Assembly (NCBI RefSeq): GCF_023218175.1
Contig: NZ_JALPTH010000005.1
Span: forward strand, 1 to 64,000
Source of the DNA: Streptomyces lichenis
Lineage (GTDB): Bacteria; Actinomycetota; Actinomycetes; Streptomycetales; Streptomycetaceae
DNA: 64,000 nucleotides
Direction of reading: 5' to 3'
Positions within the stretch are counted from its first letter, which is position 1; each line of letters begins with the position of its first letter. The notes under the pieces were generated by a model. The model was not told the DNA's origin, made no database searches, and saw nothing but the letters and a program-made list of their open reading frames with translations. The position numbers and the translations under genes are program-made. Below, piece by piece: positions 17,076-26,578 of the stretch.

Positions 17076-18118
17076 CACAGCCCGAACAGCCGGGACACGC
17101 CGCTGGGGGCGCCAGGCGCCCGAAGGCCGCGGTCTTCGGCTCCGGTTCCTGGGGCACGGCCTTCGCCATCGTGCTCGCCGACGCCGGTTGCGAGGTGGTC
17201 ACCTGGGCCCGCCGCAAGGAGGTCGTGGACGCGATCAACACCGGCCGCACCAACCCCGACTACTTCCCCGGCGCCGAACTGCCCGCCTCCATCCGGGCCA
17301 CCACCGACCCCGCCGAGGCCGCGCACGGCGCCGACTTCACGGTGCTCTCCGTCCCCTCCCAGACGCTGCGCGACAACCTCGCCGCCTGGACCCCGCACCT
17401 CGCCCCGGACACCCTGCTGGTCTCCCTGATGAAGGGGATCGAACTCGGCAGCGCCAAGCGGATGAGCGAGGTCATCGGGGAGGTCGCCGGTGTCCTCGAA
17501 GAGCGGGTCGCCGTGGTCACCGGACCCAACCTGGCCAAGGAGATCGTCGCCCGGATGCCCGCCGCCGCGGTGGTCGCCTGCCGCGACGAGGAGAACGCCC
17601 GCCGCCTCCAGGCGGCCTGCCACACCCCGTACTTCCGCCCGTACACCAACACCGACGTGGTCGGCTGCGAACTGGGCGGCGCGGTGAAGAACGTCATCGG
17701 CCTCGCCGTCGGCATCGCGGACGGCATGGGCCTCGGGGACAACGCCAAGGGCTCCCTGATCACCCGCGGCCTCGCCGAGACCACCCGGCTGGGACTGGCC
17801 ATGGGCGCCGACCCGCTGACCTTCTCCGGACTCGCCGGCCTCGGCGACCTGGTCGCCACCTGCTCCTCCCCGCTCTCCCGCAACCACACCTTCGGCACCA
17901 ACCTGGGCCGGGGCATGACCCTCGCGGAGACCATCGCCGTCACCAGGCAGACCGCGGAGGGCGTGAAGTCCTGCGAATCGGTGCTCGACCTGGCCCGCCG
18001 GCACGGCGTCGACATGCCGATCACCGAGACGGTCGTCGGCATCGTCCACGAGGGCAAGCCGCCGATGGTCGCGCTCAAGGAGCTGATGTCCCGCGCCGCC
18101 AAGCCCGAGCGGCGCTGA
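17072..18118 (+). CDS. gpsA: NAD(P)H-dependent glycerol-3-phosphate dehydrogenase
   Basis: A 348-residue cytoplasmic dehydrogenase that reduces dihydroxyacetone phosphate to sn-glycerol-3-phosphate for phospholipid synthesis. The dinucleotide-binding motif GSGSWGTA is at residues 23-30. VTGPNLAKEI, the catalytic-lysine segment ELGGAVKNVIGLAVGIADG, and the C-terminal GLGDLVATCSSPLSRNHTFG are intact. The GTGA overlap with the preceding acyltransferase couples the two phospholipid genes. An extra 18 residues precede the Rossmann fold compared with the shortest homologues. Confidence 0.97.
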   Translation: MTQPEQPGHAAGGARRPKAAVFGSGSWGTAFAIVLADAGCEVVTWARRKEVVDAINTGRTNPDYFPGAELPASIRATTDPAEAAHGADFTVLSVPSQTLRDNLAAWTPHLAPDTLLVSLMKGIELGSAKRMSEVIGEVAGVLEERVAVVTGPNLAKEIVARMPAAAVVACRDEENARRLQAACHTPYFRPYTNTDVVGCELGGAVKNVIGLAVGIADGMGLGDNAKGSLITRGLAETTRLGLAMGADPLTFSGLAGLGDLVATCSSPLSRNHTFGTNLGRGMTLAETIAVTRQTAEGVKSCESVLDLARRHGVDMPITETVVGIVHEGKPPMVALKELMSRAAKPERR

Positions 18119-18237
18119 CGCCCGGCGGCGGGGCGGCTCACCGACCGGGGCCGGGGGAGCGGGAGGGGCGCCGGGCGGGTGGACCGGCGGGGCGGGTCAC
18201 TGACGAGCCCGGGGCGAGCGGGTACCCTCAACGCGAT

Positions 18238-19389
18238 ATGAGCAGCGAGAACCTCCCCACCAGCCCCGAGCACAAGCCGCGCGTGGCCGTCGTCTTCGGC
18301 GGACGCAGCTCCGAGCACGCCATCTCCGTCGTCACCGCCGGCGCCGTGCTGCGCGCCATCGACCGGGACGTCTACGACGTGCTGCCGATCGGCATCACCA
18401 CCGACGGCCGCTGGGCGCTCACCGCCGACGAACCGGAGCGGATGGCCATCGCCGGCGGCACCCTGCCCAGCGTCGGCGACCTCGCCGAGTCCACCGAGGG
18501 CAGCGTGGTGCTCTCCGTCGACCCCGCCAACCGCGAGGTCGTCTACAGCGAACCCGGCTCGGTGCCCAAGGCGCTGGGCGACGTGGACGTCGTCTTCCCC
18601 GTGCTGCACGGGCCGTACGGCGAGGACGGCACCCTCCAGGGCCTGCTGGAGCTGTCCGGGGTGCCCTATGTGGGCGCCGGGGTGCTCTCCTCGGCCGTCG
18701 GCCAGGACAAGGAGTACATGAAGCGGATCTTCACCTCGTTCGGGCTGCCGGTCGGCCCCTACGAGGTGATCCGCCCCCGCGAGTGGGAGCAGGACCCCGC
18801 CGCCGCCCGCAAGCGGATCGCCGACTTCGCCGCCGAGCACGGCTGGCCGCTGTTCGTGAAGCCCGCCCGGGCCGGCTCCTCCATGGGCATCAGCAAGGTC
18901 GACGGCTTCGAGGACCTGGACGAGGCGGTCGAGGAGGCCCGCCGCCACGACCCCAAGGTCATCGTGGAGTCGCTGCTCACCGGCCGCGAGATCGAGTGCG
19001 GCGTGCTGGAGTTCGAGGACGGGCCGCGCGCCTCCGTCCCGGCCTGGATCCCGCCCGTCACCGCCCACGACTTCTACGACTTCGAGGCCAAGTACGGCGC
19101 CGAGTCCGCGTCCGGGGTGGTCCCCGCCCCGATCACCCCCGAGCAGACCGCCGAGGTGCAGCGCCTCGCCATCGCCGCGTTCGAGGCGGCCGCCTGCGAG
19201 GGCCTGGTCCGGGCGGACTTCTTCCTCACCGACGAGGGCGAGTTCGTCATCAACGAGATCAACACCATGCCGGGCTTCACCCCGATCTCCATGTACCCGC
19301 GGATGTGGCAGGAGAGCGGCGTGGACTACCCCGAGCTGATCGACCGGCTCATCCAGGCCGCGCTGCGCCGCCCGACGGGGCTGCGCTAG
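18238..19389 (+). CDS. ddlA: D-alanine--D-alanine ligase
   Basis: A 383-residue ATP-grasp ligase that makes the D-Ala-D-Ala dipeptide for peptidoglycan. The N-terminal fold has VVFGGRSSEHAISVVTA, followed by HGPYGEDGTLQGLLEL, the ATP-binding KPARAGSSMGISKV and the metal-binding NEINTMPGFTPISMYP. The length is usual for the larger Ddl clade. No residue signs of a D-Ala-D-Lac ligase are obvious, but this was not tested. The ATG at 18238 has no clear ribosome site; TACCCT 17 bases upstream could be a -10 box of a leaderless transcript. A terminator follows at 19401. Confidence 0.96.
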   Translation: MSSENLPTSPEHKPRVAVVFGGRSSEHAISVVTAGAVLRAIDRDVYDVLPIGITTDGRWALTADEPERMAIAGGTLPSVGDLAESTEGSVVLSVDPANREVVYSEPGSVPKALGDVDVVFPVLHGPYGEDGTLQGLLELSGVPYVGAGVLSSAVGQDKEYMKRIFTSFGLPVGPYEVIRPREWEQDPAAARKRIADFAAEHGWPLFVKPARAGSSMGISKVDGFEDLDEAVEEARRHDPKVIVESLLTGREIECGVLEFEDGPRASVPAWIPPVTAHDFYDFEAKYGAESASGVVPAPITPEQTAEVQRLAIAAFEAAACEGLVRADFFLTDEGEFVINEINTMPGFTPISMYPRMWQESGVDYPELIDRLIQAALRRPTGLR

Positions 19390-19400
19390 CCGAACGCGTT

Positions 19401-19435
19401 CGAGGGGCGGCCGCCTGGTGGGCGGCCGCCCCTCG
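19401..19435 (+). terminator. Terminator after ddlA
   Basis: A perfect 15-base stem (19401-19415 with 19421-19435, arm CGAGGGGCGGCCGCC) around a 5-base loop, 11 bases after the ddlA stop. Confidence 0.8.
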
Positions 19436-19553
19436 TGGTGTACCGGGGACCGGTACGGGAGGCTGTCGGTAGGCCGGGCGGGTGACCGCGCAGTACGATC
19501 GCCCCGTCCCCCGGGCCGCCGCCCGGGACAGGGCGAGCGGCCGGATACGGGGG

Positions 19554-19787
19554 CTAGAGGTGGACGACCGGGCAGGTCAGCGTGCGGGTGATCCCGTCCA
19601 CCTGCTGCACTTTGGCGACCACCATGCGGCCGAGCTCGTCGACCGTGTCCGCCTGGGCGCGGACGATGACGTCGTAGGGGCCGGTGACGTCCTCGGCCTG
19701 GACCACCCCCGGCATCTTGGCGATGGTCTCGGCGACCGTCGACGCCTTCCCCACCTCGGTCTGAATCAGGATGTACGCCTGTACCAC
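19554..19787 (-). CDS. Lrp/AsnC ligand-binding (RAM) domain protein, no DNA-binding domain
   Basis: A 77-residue stand-alone RAM domain: VQAYILIQTEVGKASTVAETIAKMPGVVQAEDVTGPYDVIVRAQADTVDELGRMVVAKVQQVDGITRTLTCPVV. This is the C-terminal effector domain of Lrp/AsnC regulators, without the N-terminal HTH. Stand-alone RAM proteins oligomerise and bind amino acids, and some modulate full-length Lrp proteins. The GGAGGTTCC region just upstream of 19787 supports the start. It is divergent from thiL. The physiological ligand cannot be read from sequence. Confidence 0.9.
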   Translation of the reverse strand: MVQAYILIQTEVGKASTVAETIAKMPGVVQAEDVTGPYDVIVRAQADTVDELGRMVVAKVQQVDGITRTLTCPVVHL

Positions 19788-20107
19788 GGAACCTCCAGGG
19801 CGGCCATGAGGATCTTGGTCCCCGCCCTCGGCGGGGAGAACGGCAGGTCAAAGAAAGGGACGCCACGGTACCGCGTCGCCGTGGGCGAGCGGGAGACCCG
19901 CGCGGTCCACGCGGCGCCCGGGCGGTGGACCGGTGCGCGGGGAGTTGACGGCCCCCGGTCGCGGGGGAGGCACGGGGCCGGGTGCGACGAACGGTACGGG
20001 GCCGGGTTCGGGGGGCGGTACGGAACCGGGCCCCGGGCCCGGAACGGGGGCGCGGCCGTACGGTGGCGGCCGCTTCGACTCACGAGCATATGGAGAGGTG
20101 AACCTCG
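19788..20107. other. Low-complexity intergenic region between the RAM gene and thiL
   Basis: 320 bases without a credible gene. The stretch 19940-20060 is rich in short direct repeats of ACGGGGCCGGGT and GGTACGG, plus a palindromic CCGGGCCCCGGGCCCGG block near 20031. It separates two divergent genes, so it probably holds both promoters, but no convincing -10/-35 pair stands out. An AGAGGTGAA ribosome-site-like sequence precedes thiL. Confidence 0.4.
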
Positions 20108-21076
20108 GTGAAGGGCACTGTGGGCGAGTTGGGGGAGTTCGGGCTCATCAGAGAGCTCACCTCCCGGCTCACCACCACCCCGGCGGTACGGGTCGGGCCG
20201 GGCGACGACGCCGCGGTCGTGGCCGCGCCCGACCGGCGCGTCGTGGCCAGCACGGACATCCTGCTGGAGGGACGGCACTTCCGGCGCGACTGGTCCACCG
20301 CCTACGACGTGGGCCGCAAGGCCGCCGCGCAGAACCTCGCCGACATCGCCGCGATGGGCGCGGTCCCGACGGCCCTGCTGCTGGGCCTTGTCGTCCCCGC
20401 CGAACTCCCGGCCGCCTGGCCCACCGAGCTGATGGACGGCCTGCGCGACGAGTGCCAGGTGGCCGGTGCCTCGGTGGTCGGCGGCGACGTGGTGCGCGGC
20501 GAGACCATCACCGTCTCCATCACCGCCCTCGGCGACCTGCGCAACCACGAGCCCGTCACCCGGGCCGGCGCCCAGCCCGGCGACGTGGTCGCCTACACCG
20601 GCTGGCTCGGCTGGTCCGCCGCCGGGTACGCGGTGCTCTCCCGCGGCTTCCGCTCCCCGCGCGCCTTCGTCGAGGCGCACCGGCGCCCCGAACCCCCGTA
20701 CCACGCGGGCCCCGCCGCCGCCGGGCTCGGCGCCACCGCCATGTGCGACGTCAGCGACGGGCTGATCGCCGACCTCGGCCACATCGCCGAGGCCAGCAAG
20801 GTCCGCATCGACCTGCGCTCCGGGTGCATCGACATCCCCACCCAGATGAACGACATCGGCCAGGCCGTCGGCGTGGACCCGATGCAGTGGGTGCTCACCG
20901 GCGGCGAGGACCACGCCATCGTCGCCACCTTCCCGCCGGACGTGAAGCTGCCCGCCCGCTGGAAGGTGATCGGCGAGGTGGTCAACCCCTCGGCCCTGCC
21001 CCAGGTCACCGTGGACGGGGCGCCCTGGCACGCCACCGGCGGCTGGGACCACTTCGGAGAGGAGCCGCAGCAGTGA
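20108..21076 (+). CDS. thiL: Thiamine-monophosphate kinase
   Basis: A 322-residue AIR-synthase-fold kinase that phosphorylates thiamine monophosphate to thiamine pyrophosphate. Signature regions are [10 protein letters not shown] near the N-terminus (metal-binding Asp pair), [35 protein letters not shown], and [17 protein letters not shown] toward the C-terminus, ending with TGGEDHA. The GTG start at 20108 gives [14 protein letters not shown], the common N-terminus. The stop overlaps thiD by 4 bases, so these two thiamine genes form one operon. Confidence 0.97.
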   Translation: MKGTVGELGEFGLIRELTSRLTTTPAVRVGPGDDAAVVAAPDRRVVASTDILLEGRHFRRDWSTAYDVGRKAAAQNLADIAAMGAVPTALLLGLVVPAELPAAWPTELMDGLRDECQVAGASVVGGDVVRGETITVSITALGDLRNHEPVTRAGAQPGDVVAYTGWLGWSAAGYAVLSRGFRSPRAFVEAHRRPEPPYHAGPAAAGLGATAMCDVSDGLIADLGHIAEASKVRIDLRSGCIDIPTQMNDIGQAVGVDPMQWVLTGGEDHAIVATFPPDVKLPARWKVIGEVVNPSALPQVTVDGAPWHATGGWDHFGEEPQQ

Positions 21077-21882
21077 GTTTCGTCAACGGTGGTCCGGGTG
21101 TGCTGCCCAACGTCCTGACCGTCGCCGGGTCCGACTCGGGCGGCGGCGCCGGGATCCAGGCCGACCTGAAGACCATGCTGGCGCTCGGGGTGCACGGGAT
21201 GAGCGTGGTCACCGCCGTCACCGCGCAGAACTCGCTGGGCGTGCAGGGCGCCTGGGAGCTGCCCGCGGAGGCGGTGCGCGCCCAGTACCGCAGTGTGGTG
21301 GACGACATCGGCGTCCAGGCTGTGAAGACCGGGATGCTGGCGACCGCCCCGCTGGTGGAGGCCGTGGCGGAGCTGCTGGCCGGTACCGAGGCGCCGGTGG
21401 TGGTCGACCCGGTGGGGGTCTCCAAGCACGGGGACTCGCTGCTGGCCGCGTCCGCGCTGGACTCGGTACGGGGCGCGCTGCTGCCGGTCGCCACCGTGGC
21501 CACCCCCAACCTGGACGAGGTGGCCCAGATCACCGGGGTGCGGGTGGAGCGGGAGGACGACCTCCGTGAGGCGGCGGGGGCGCTGCTCGCCTTCGGGCCC
21601 CGGTGGGCGCTGATCAAGGGCGGCCATCTGGCCGGGGACGCGGTGGACCTGCTCACCGACGGCACCGAGGAGCACTGGCTGCGGGCCCCCCGGCACGACA
21701 ACCGGCACACCCACGGCACCGGTTGCACCCTCGCCTCGGCGGTCGCCGCGGGGCTCGCCAAGGGCCTCACGGTGCCGCAGGCGGTGCGGGCGGCGAAGGA
21801 GTACGTGACGGGGGCCATCGCGGCCGGCTTCGCCCTGGGTGCGGGGATCGGGCCGGTGGACCACGGGTGGCGGCTGAGGTAG
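21073..21882 (+). CDS. thiD: Hydroxymethylpyrimidine / phosphomethylpyrimidine kinase
   Basis: A 269-residue ribokinase-fold enzyme that phosphorylates the thiamine pyrimidine precursor. [22 protein letters not shown] is the N-terminal signature, followed by [25 protein letters not shown], and the anion-hole/catalytic base motif [18 protein letters not shown]. The GTG overlaps the thiL stop (GTGA), indicating coupling. No thiE or thiamine riboswitch lies next to it. The downstream 300 bases hold palindromic GC-rich sequence that may end the transcript. Confidence 0.96.
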   Translation: MSFVNGGPGVLPNVLTVAGSDSGGGAGIQADLKTMLALGVHGMSVVTAVTAQNSLGVQGAWELPAEAVRAQYRSVVDDIGVQAVKTGMLATAPLVEAVAELLAGTEAPVVVDPVGVSKHGDSLLAASALDSVRGALLPVATVATPNLDEVAQITGVRVEREDDLREAAGALLAFGPRWALIKGGHLAGDAVDLLTDGTEEHWLRAPRHDNRHTHGTGCTLASAVAAGLAKGLTVPQAVRAAKEYVTGAIAAGFALGAGIGPVDHGWRLR

Positions 21883-22193
21883 CCCTGGGGCGGGCGGCGG
21901 CCGGGGGTTCGCCCACCGGCCGGTGGGCCCGCTGACGCGGGTGGGTCTGTGCTTGGTGCGGTGCGGTGGCCGGGTGCGCCTTCGGTGGTCGGGTCTGCGG
22001 TTCGGTGGGTGGGGGCGTGGGCACTCCGGGCTCACGTGCTCGCGGCTCGCGCTGACCGTTCGACGCTCAAGCGCACCGCCTCATTACGCTCGGCCGCTGC
22101 GCGCGCGACCCTGCGTACCCCCACCCGGCCGGTGGGCGGCTGACCCGCCATGGTGGCTGCGCGATTCCCGGCCGACGGCCGGGTACGGCAAAA
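21883..22193. other. Palindrome-rich intergenic region, thiD to rpmB
   Basis: No gene seen in about 310 bases. A perfect 18-base palindrome GCCCACCGGCCGGTGGGC at 21911-21928, close behind thiD, could end its transcript. A related CCGGCCGGTGGGC recurs near 22126-22138. The middle (22040-22110) is slightly less GC-rich with no recognisable feature. Confidence 0.4.
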
Positions 22194-22219
22194 AGCCGGT
22201 CCACCGAGGTGGACCGGCT
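22194..22219 (-). terminator. Intrinsic terminator of rpmB
   Basis: A perfect 12-base stem (AGCCGGTCCACC with GGTGGACCGGCT) around 2 bases. Read on the minus strand it is followed by a run of T, making it the most classical rho-independent terminator in the window. Confidence 0.85.
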
Positions 22220-22256
22220 CTTCTGGCAACCGACAGGCTGCGCTACGACGTAGGCG

Positions 22257-22442
22257 TCAGCGCGCGACCTTGCCGGCCTTGATGCACGAGGTGCAGGCGT
22301 TGAGGCGCTTCGGCGTCCCACTGACCACGGCACGCACGCGCTGGATGTTCGGGTTCCAGCGACGGGACGTACGGCGGTGCGAGTGCGAGATGTTGTTGCC
22401 GAAGCCCGGCCCCTTGCCGCAGACGTCGCAGTTGGCAGCCAC
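22257..22442 (-). CDS. rpmB: Ribosomal protein L28 (zinc-type)
   Basis: A 61-residue L28: [34 protein letters not shown], ending [13 protein letters not shown]. Both CxxC pairs (Cys5/Cys8 and Cys50/Cys53 region) are present, so this is the zinc-binding C+ form; Streptomyces also carry zinc-free paralogues under Zur control elsewhere. Length and sequence are complete. It is monocistronic on the minus strand, between thiD and the divergent DAK-domain gene, with the terminator at 22194. Confidence 0.97.
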   Translation of the reverse strand: MAANCDVCGKGPGFGNNISHSHRRTSRRWNPNIQRVRAVVSGTPKRLNACTSCIKAGKVAR

Positions 22443-22680
22443 GGGTCACTCCAAAGACTTCAGATGCACGTACGGTGAAATCCGGCGAGCCGGATCAGTT
22501 CGGTGACCGAGTGGCGTTGCCGGGGGAATGGCCCGATTCTCATCGGGCAACCGGAGCAGCATACAACGACCGCTTCGGTAGAACGAAACTACCATGGCTC
22601 GCTCCCGCCCCGCCCCGGGGCCGGGATCGTCGCAGGTCTACGCTGCCGTGCAGCCCGTTCCGCCCAAGGAGGACCTCCCG

Positions 22681-24264
22681 GTGCCGCACCCGCTCGACTC
22701 CGCCGCGGTCCGCCTCTGGTGCTCACTGGCGCTGGAGGCGCTGGGGCGGGAACGCGAGGACATCGACGCGATCAACGTCTACCCGGTGGCCGACGGGGAC
22801 ACCGGGACGAACCTGTACCTGACCGCCGAGTCGGCTCGGGAGGCGGTGGAGGCCCTGGCGGGGGCCGGGGTCGGGGTCGGGGAGACCGTACGGGCCATGG
22901 CGCACGGGGCGTTGCTCGGGGCGCGGGGCAACTCGGGGACCATCCTGGCGCAGCTGCTGCGGGGGATGGCCGGGGTGCTGGCCGCCGCCGAGGGCGCGGA
23001 GTGCTCCGGTGAGCTGCTGGCCCGGGGGCTGGCGGAGGCCGCCTCGGAGGCGCGGCGGGCGGTGGCGCATCCGGTGGAGGGGACGATCCTCACGGTGGCC
23101 TCGGCGGCGGCGCGGGCGTGCGAGGACGTGGGCGGGGCGGACGCGGCCACGGTGGCGCGGAGGGCGTACGAGGGGGCGCGGGTGGCGTTGGAGGCGACGC
23201 CGGGGCAGTTGGGCGCGCTGGAGCGGGCCGGGGTGGTGGACGCCGGCGGGCGCGGGCTGGTCGCGGTGCTGGGGGCGCTGGTGGAGGCGCTGTCGGGGGC
23301 GGCCCCGGCGCGGCCGGTGCGGGCGGCCCGGCCGGTGCCGGTGGTGGAGGAGTGCGCGGCGGGTGGGCCCGCCTTCGAGGTGATCTATCTGCTGGAGGCC
23401 GAGGACGCCGCGGTGGACCGGCTGCGGGAGCGGCTGGACGGGCTCGGGGACTCGCTGGTGGTGGTCGGCGGGGACGGGCTGTGGAACGTCCATGTGCATG
23501 TGGACGACGCGGGCGCGGCCGTGGAGGCCGGGGTGGAGGCCGGGCGGCCGTACCGGATCCGGATCACCCACTTCGAGGGGGCGGCCCCGATGGTGGAGCG
23601 GGTGCAGCGGGCCGTGGTGGCGGTGCTGCCGGGCGAGGGGCTGGCCGCGCTCTGCGAGGCGGCGGGGGCGACGACGGTGCTGGTCAAGGCGGGGGAGTCG
23701 CCGGCCAGCGGGGAGCTCGCCGAGGCGATCCGGCGGGCGCACGCCCATGAGGTGGTGCTGCTGCCGAACGCGGTGGAGCTGCGCCACACCGCCGCGGCCG
23801 CCGCCGAGCAGGTACGGGGCGAGGGGGTGCGGGTGGCGCTGATCCCGACCCGGTCGGCGGTGCAGGGCATCGCCGCGCTCGCGGTGCACGAGCCGGAGCG
23901 GCGGTTCGACGAGGACGTGGTGGCCATGACGGCGGCGGCCGGTGCGACGAGGTACGGGGAACTGGCGCTGGCGGAGCGGCAGTCGTTCACCTCGGCGGGG
24001 GTGTGCCAGGCGGGCGACGCACTGGGGCTCATCGACGGGGACGTGGCGGTGATCGGGCAGGACGTGGCCGGGACGGCACGGGAGGTGGTGGACCGGATGT
24101 TGTCCGGCGGCGGCGAACTGGTCACCCTGGTGGTGGCGGACGACGCTCCGGAGGGGCTGGCGGACGGGCTTCAGGCGTATGTCCGGGGGACCCGGCTGGC
24201 GGTGGACACGGTGGTGTACGCGGGTGGGCCGCAGGCTCCGCTGCTGCTGATCGGGGTGGAGTAG
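22681..24264 (+). CDS. DAK phosphatase/FakA-like protein (DhaL + DegV-related domains)
   Basis: A 527-residue protein with an N-terminal DhaL kinase-type domain (residues 1-200), carrying the metal/ATP motif DGDTGTN at residues 38-44, HGALLGARGNSG and HPVEGTILTV. A linker follows, then a C-terminal DUF1949/DegV-like region (about 245-527). This is the YloV/FakA architecture, in which the kinase phosphorylates fatty acid held by a separate FakB; no FakB gene is next to it. The GTG at 22681 has AAGGAGGA 7 bases upstream; a longer in-frame start at 22594 lacks one. The recG gene follows 36 bases later, and this gene pair is conserved in actinomycetes. Confidence 0.9.
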   Translation: MPHPLDSAAVRLWCSLALEALGREREDIDAINVYPVADGDTGTNLYLTAESAREAVEALAGAGVGVGETVRAMAHGALLGARGNSGTILAQLLRGMAGVLAAAEGAECSGELLARGLAEAASEARRAVAHPVEGTILTVASAAARACEDVGGADAATVARRAYEGARVALEATPGQLGALERAGVVDAGGRGLVAVLGALVEALSGAAPARPVRAARPVPVVEECAAGGPAFEVIYLLEAEDAAVDRLRERLDGLGDSLVVVGGDGLWNVHVHVDDAGAAVEAGVEAGRPYRIRITHFEGAAPMVERVQRAVVAVLPGEGLAALCEAAGATTVLVKAGESPASGELAEAIRRAHAHEVVLLPNAVELRHTAAAAAEQVRGEGVRVALIPTRSAVQGIAALAVHEPERRFDEDVVAMTAAAGATRYGELALAERQSFTSAGVCQAGDALGLIDGDVAVIGQDVAGTAREVVDRMLSGGGELVTLVVADDAPEGLADGLQAYVRGTRLAVDTVVYAGGPQAPLLLIGVE

Positions 24265-24300
24265 ACGGCGGTTGTCGGTGGGGTGGTGGACGATGGGGGC

Positions 24301-26499
24301 GTGTCCGGACTCGACGAACCCCTGAAGAAGTCGCTGGGGCCCGCCACCGCGAAGGTGATGGCCGAGGCGCTTGAGCTGCACACCGTCGGCGACCTGCTGC
24401 ATCACTATCCGCGCAGGTACGCCGAGCGCGGTGAGCTGACCACGCTGGCCGATCTGCCGCTGGACGAGCATGTGACGGTGGTGGCCAGGGTCGCCGACGC
24501 CCGGGTGCACACGTTCAACGGGGCCAAGGGGCGCGGGCAGCGGCTGGAGGTGACGATCACCGACGGCAGCGGGCGGTTGCAGCTGGTGTTCTTCGGCAAG
24601 GGCGTGCACAAGCCGCACAAGGAGCTGCTGCCGGGCACCCGGGCGATGTTCGCCGGGAAGGTGTCGGTGTTCAACCGGCGTACCCAGCTGGCGCACCCGG
24701 CGTATGAGCTGCTGCGGGGCGAGGAGGGGGACGGCGAGCCGGCGGTGGACTCCTGGGCCGGGGCGCTCATCCCGATCTACCCGGCCACCGTGAAGCTGGA
24801 GTCCTGGAAGATCGCCCGCGCGGTGGACGCGGTGCTGCCCCGGGTGTCGGACGCGGTGGACCCGCTGCCGGCCTCGCTGCGGCAGGGGCGGGGGCTGGCG
24901 GAGCTGCCGGACGCGCTGCGCATGATCCACCGGCCCGCCACCAAGGCGGACATCCTGGACGCACGGGAACGGCTCAAGTGGGACGAGGCGTTCGTGCTTC
25001 AGGTCGCGCTGGCCCGGCGGCGCCACGCCGACACCCAGCTGGCCGCGGTGCCCCGGGTGGCCACCGCGGGCGGGCTGCTGGACGCCTTCGACGCCAAGCT
25101 GCCGTTCACCCTCACCGAGGGGCAGGACAAGGTGTCCGCGGAGATCTTCGGGGATCTGGCGCTGGAGCACCCGATGCACCGGCTGCTCCAGGGCGAGGTC
25201 GGCTCGGGCAAGACCATGGTGGCGCTGCGGGCCATGCTCGCCGTGGTGGACGCCGGGGGGCAGGCCGCGATGCTGGCGCCCACCGAGGTGCTGGCCCAGC
25301 AGCACCACCGGTCGGTGGTGGAGATGTTGGGGGAGCTGGCGGAAGGTGGGCTGCTGGGGGGCGCCGAGCAGGCGACGAAGGTGGTGCTGCTGACCGGGTC
25401 GATGGGGGCCGCGGCGCGGCGGCAGGCGCTGCTGGACCTGGTGACCGGTGAGGCGGGGATCGTCATCGGCACCCACGCCCTCATCGAGGACAAGGTGAAG
25501 TTCCACGACCTGGGCCTGGTGGTGGTGGACGAGCAGCACCGGTTCGGCGTGGAGCAGCGGGACGCGCTGCGGGGCAAGGGCAAGCAGCCGCCGCATCTGC
25601 TGGTGATGACCGCCACCCCGATCCCGCGGACGGTGGCCATGACGGTCTTCGGCGATCTGGAGACCTCGGTGCTGGACCAGTTGCCGGCCGGGCGCTCGCC
25701 GATCGCCAGCCATGTGGTGCCGGCCGCCGACAAGCCGCACTTCCTGGCCCGCGCCTGGGAGCGGGTGCGCGAGGAGGTGGAGAACGGCCACCAGGCGTAT
25801 GTGGTCTGCCCCCGGATCGGCGACGACGAGGACGAGAAGAAGAGCGGGAAGAAGGGCGCCGCGGCAGGGGAGGACGGGGACAAGCGGCCGCCGCTGGCGG
25901 TGCTGGAGGTGGCCGAGCAGCTGGCCAAGGGGCCGCTCGCCGGGCTGCGGGTGGAGGTGCTGCACGGGCGGATGGCGCCGGACGACAAGGACGCGGTGAT
26001 GCGCCGGTTCGCCGCGGGGGAGGCGGACGTGCTGGTGGCCACCACGGTGATCGAGGTGGGGGTGAACGTCCCCAACGCCACCGCCATGGTGATCATGGAC
26101 GCCGACCGGTTCGGGGTCTCGCAGCTGCACCAGCTGCGGGGCCGGGTCGGCCGCGGGTCCGCGGCCGGACTGTGCCTGCTGGTGACCGATGCCCCCGAGG
26201 CGAGCCCGGCCCGGGGGCGGCTGTCGGCGGTGGCGTCGACGTTGGACGGCTTCGAGCTGTCGCGGATCGACCTGGAGCAGCGCAGGGAGGGCGATGTGCT
26301 GGGGCAGGCCCAGTCCGGGGTCCGCTCCAGCCTGCGGGTGCTCGCGGTCATCGAGGACGAGGAGGTCATCGCCGCCGCCCGGGAGGAGGCCGCCGCGGTG
26401 GTCGCCGCCGACCCGGAGCTGGAGCACCTGCCGGAGCTGCGGATCGCGCTGGACGCCCTGCTGGACAAGGACCGCGCCGAGTATCTGGACAAGGGCTGA
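24301..26499 (+). CDS. recG: ATP-dependent DNA helicase RecG
   Basis: A 732-residue superfamily 2 helicase that remodels stalled replication forks and Holliday junctions. The N-terminal wedge/OB domain (about 50-170) contains HHYPRRYAERGE; the helicase core has Walker A GEVGSGKT at 298-305 and the DEQH box at 410-413, followed by MTATPIPRT and the C-terminal helicase domain with QLRGRVGRG. An acidic-basic insert (DEDEKKSGKKGAAAGEDGDK) lies in the C-terminal helicase half. The GTG at 24301 gives MSGLDEPLKK, the usual N-terminus; GTG at 24283 is an alternative. Confidence 0.96.
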   Translation: MSGLDEPLKKSLGPATAKVMAEALELHTVGDLLHHYPRRYAERGELTTLADLPLDEHVTVVARVADARVHTFNGAKGRGQRLEVTITDGSGRLQLVFFGKGVHKPHKELLPGTRAMFAGKVSVFNRRTQLAHPAYELLRGEEGDGEPAVDSWAGALIPIYPATVKLESWKIARAVDAVLPRVSDAVDPLPASLRQGRGLAELPDALRMIHRPATKADILDARERLKWDEAFVLQVALARRRHADTQLAAVPRVATAGGLLDAFDAKLPFTLTEGQDKVSAEIFGDLALEHPMHRLLQGEVGSGKTMVALRAMLAVVDAGGQAAMLAPTEVLAQQHHRSVVEMLGELAEGGLLGGAEQATKVVLLTGSMGAAARRQALLDLVTGEAGIVIGTHALIEDKVKFHDLGLVVVDEQHRFGVEQRDALRGKGKQPPHLLVMTATPIPRTVAMTVFGDLETSVLDQLPAGRSPIASHVVPAADKPHFLARAWERVREEVENGHQAYVVCPRIGDDEDEKKSGKKGAAAGEDGDKRPPLAVLEVAEQLAKGPLAGLRVEVLHGRMAPDDKDAVMRRFAAGEADVLVATTVIEVGVNVPNATAMVIMDADRFGVSQLHQLRGRVGRGSAAGLCLLVTDAPEASPARGRLSAVASTLDGFELSRIDLEQRREGDVLGQAQSGVRSSLRVLAVIEDEEVIAAAREEAAAVVAADPELEHLPELRIALDALLDKDRAEYLDKG

Positions 26500-26578
26500 C
26501 GGCACCGGGCCCGTATCGTGGGACGGGGGCCGTGCGCGGCCCGGTAGACGCCGAACGACGTGGACGGAAGAACAGCAG

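Noticed and set aside
17260..19866. An 868-residue minus-strand frame opposite gpsA and ddlA
   Set aside because: A shadow of two firmly identified enzymes on the plus strand.
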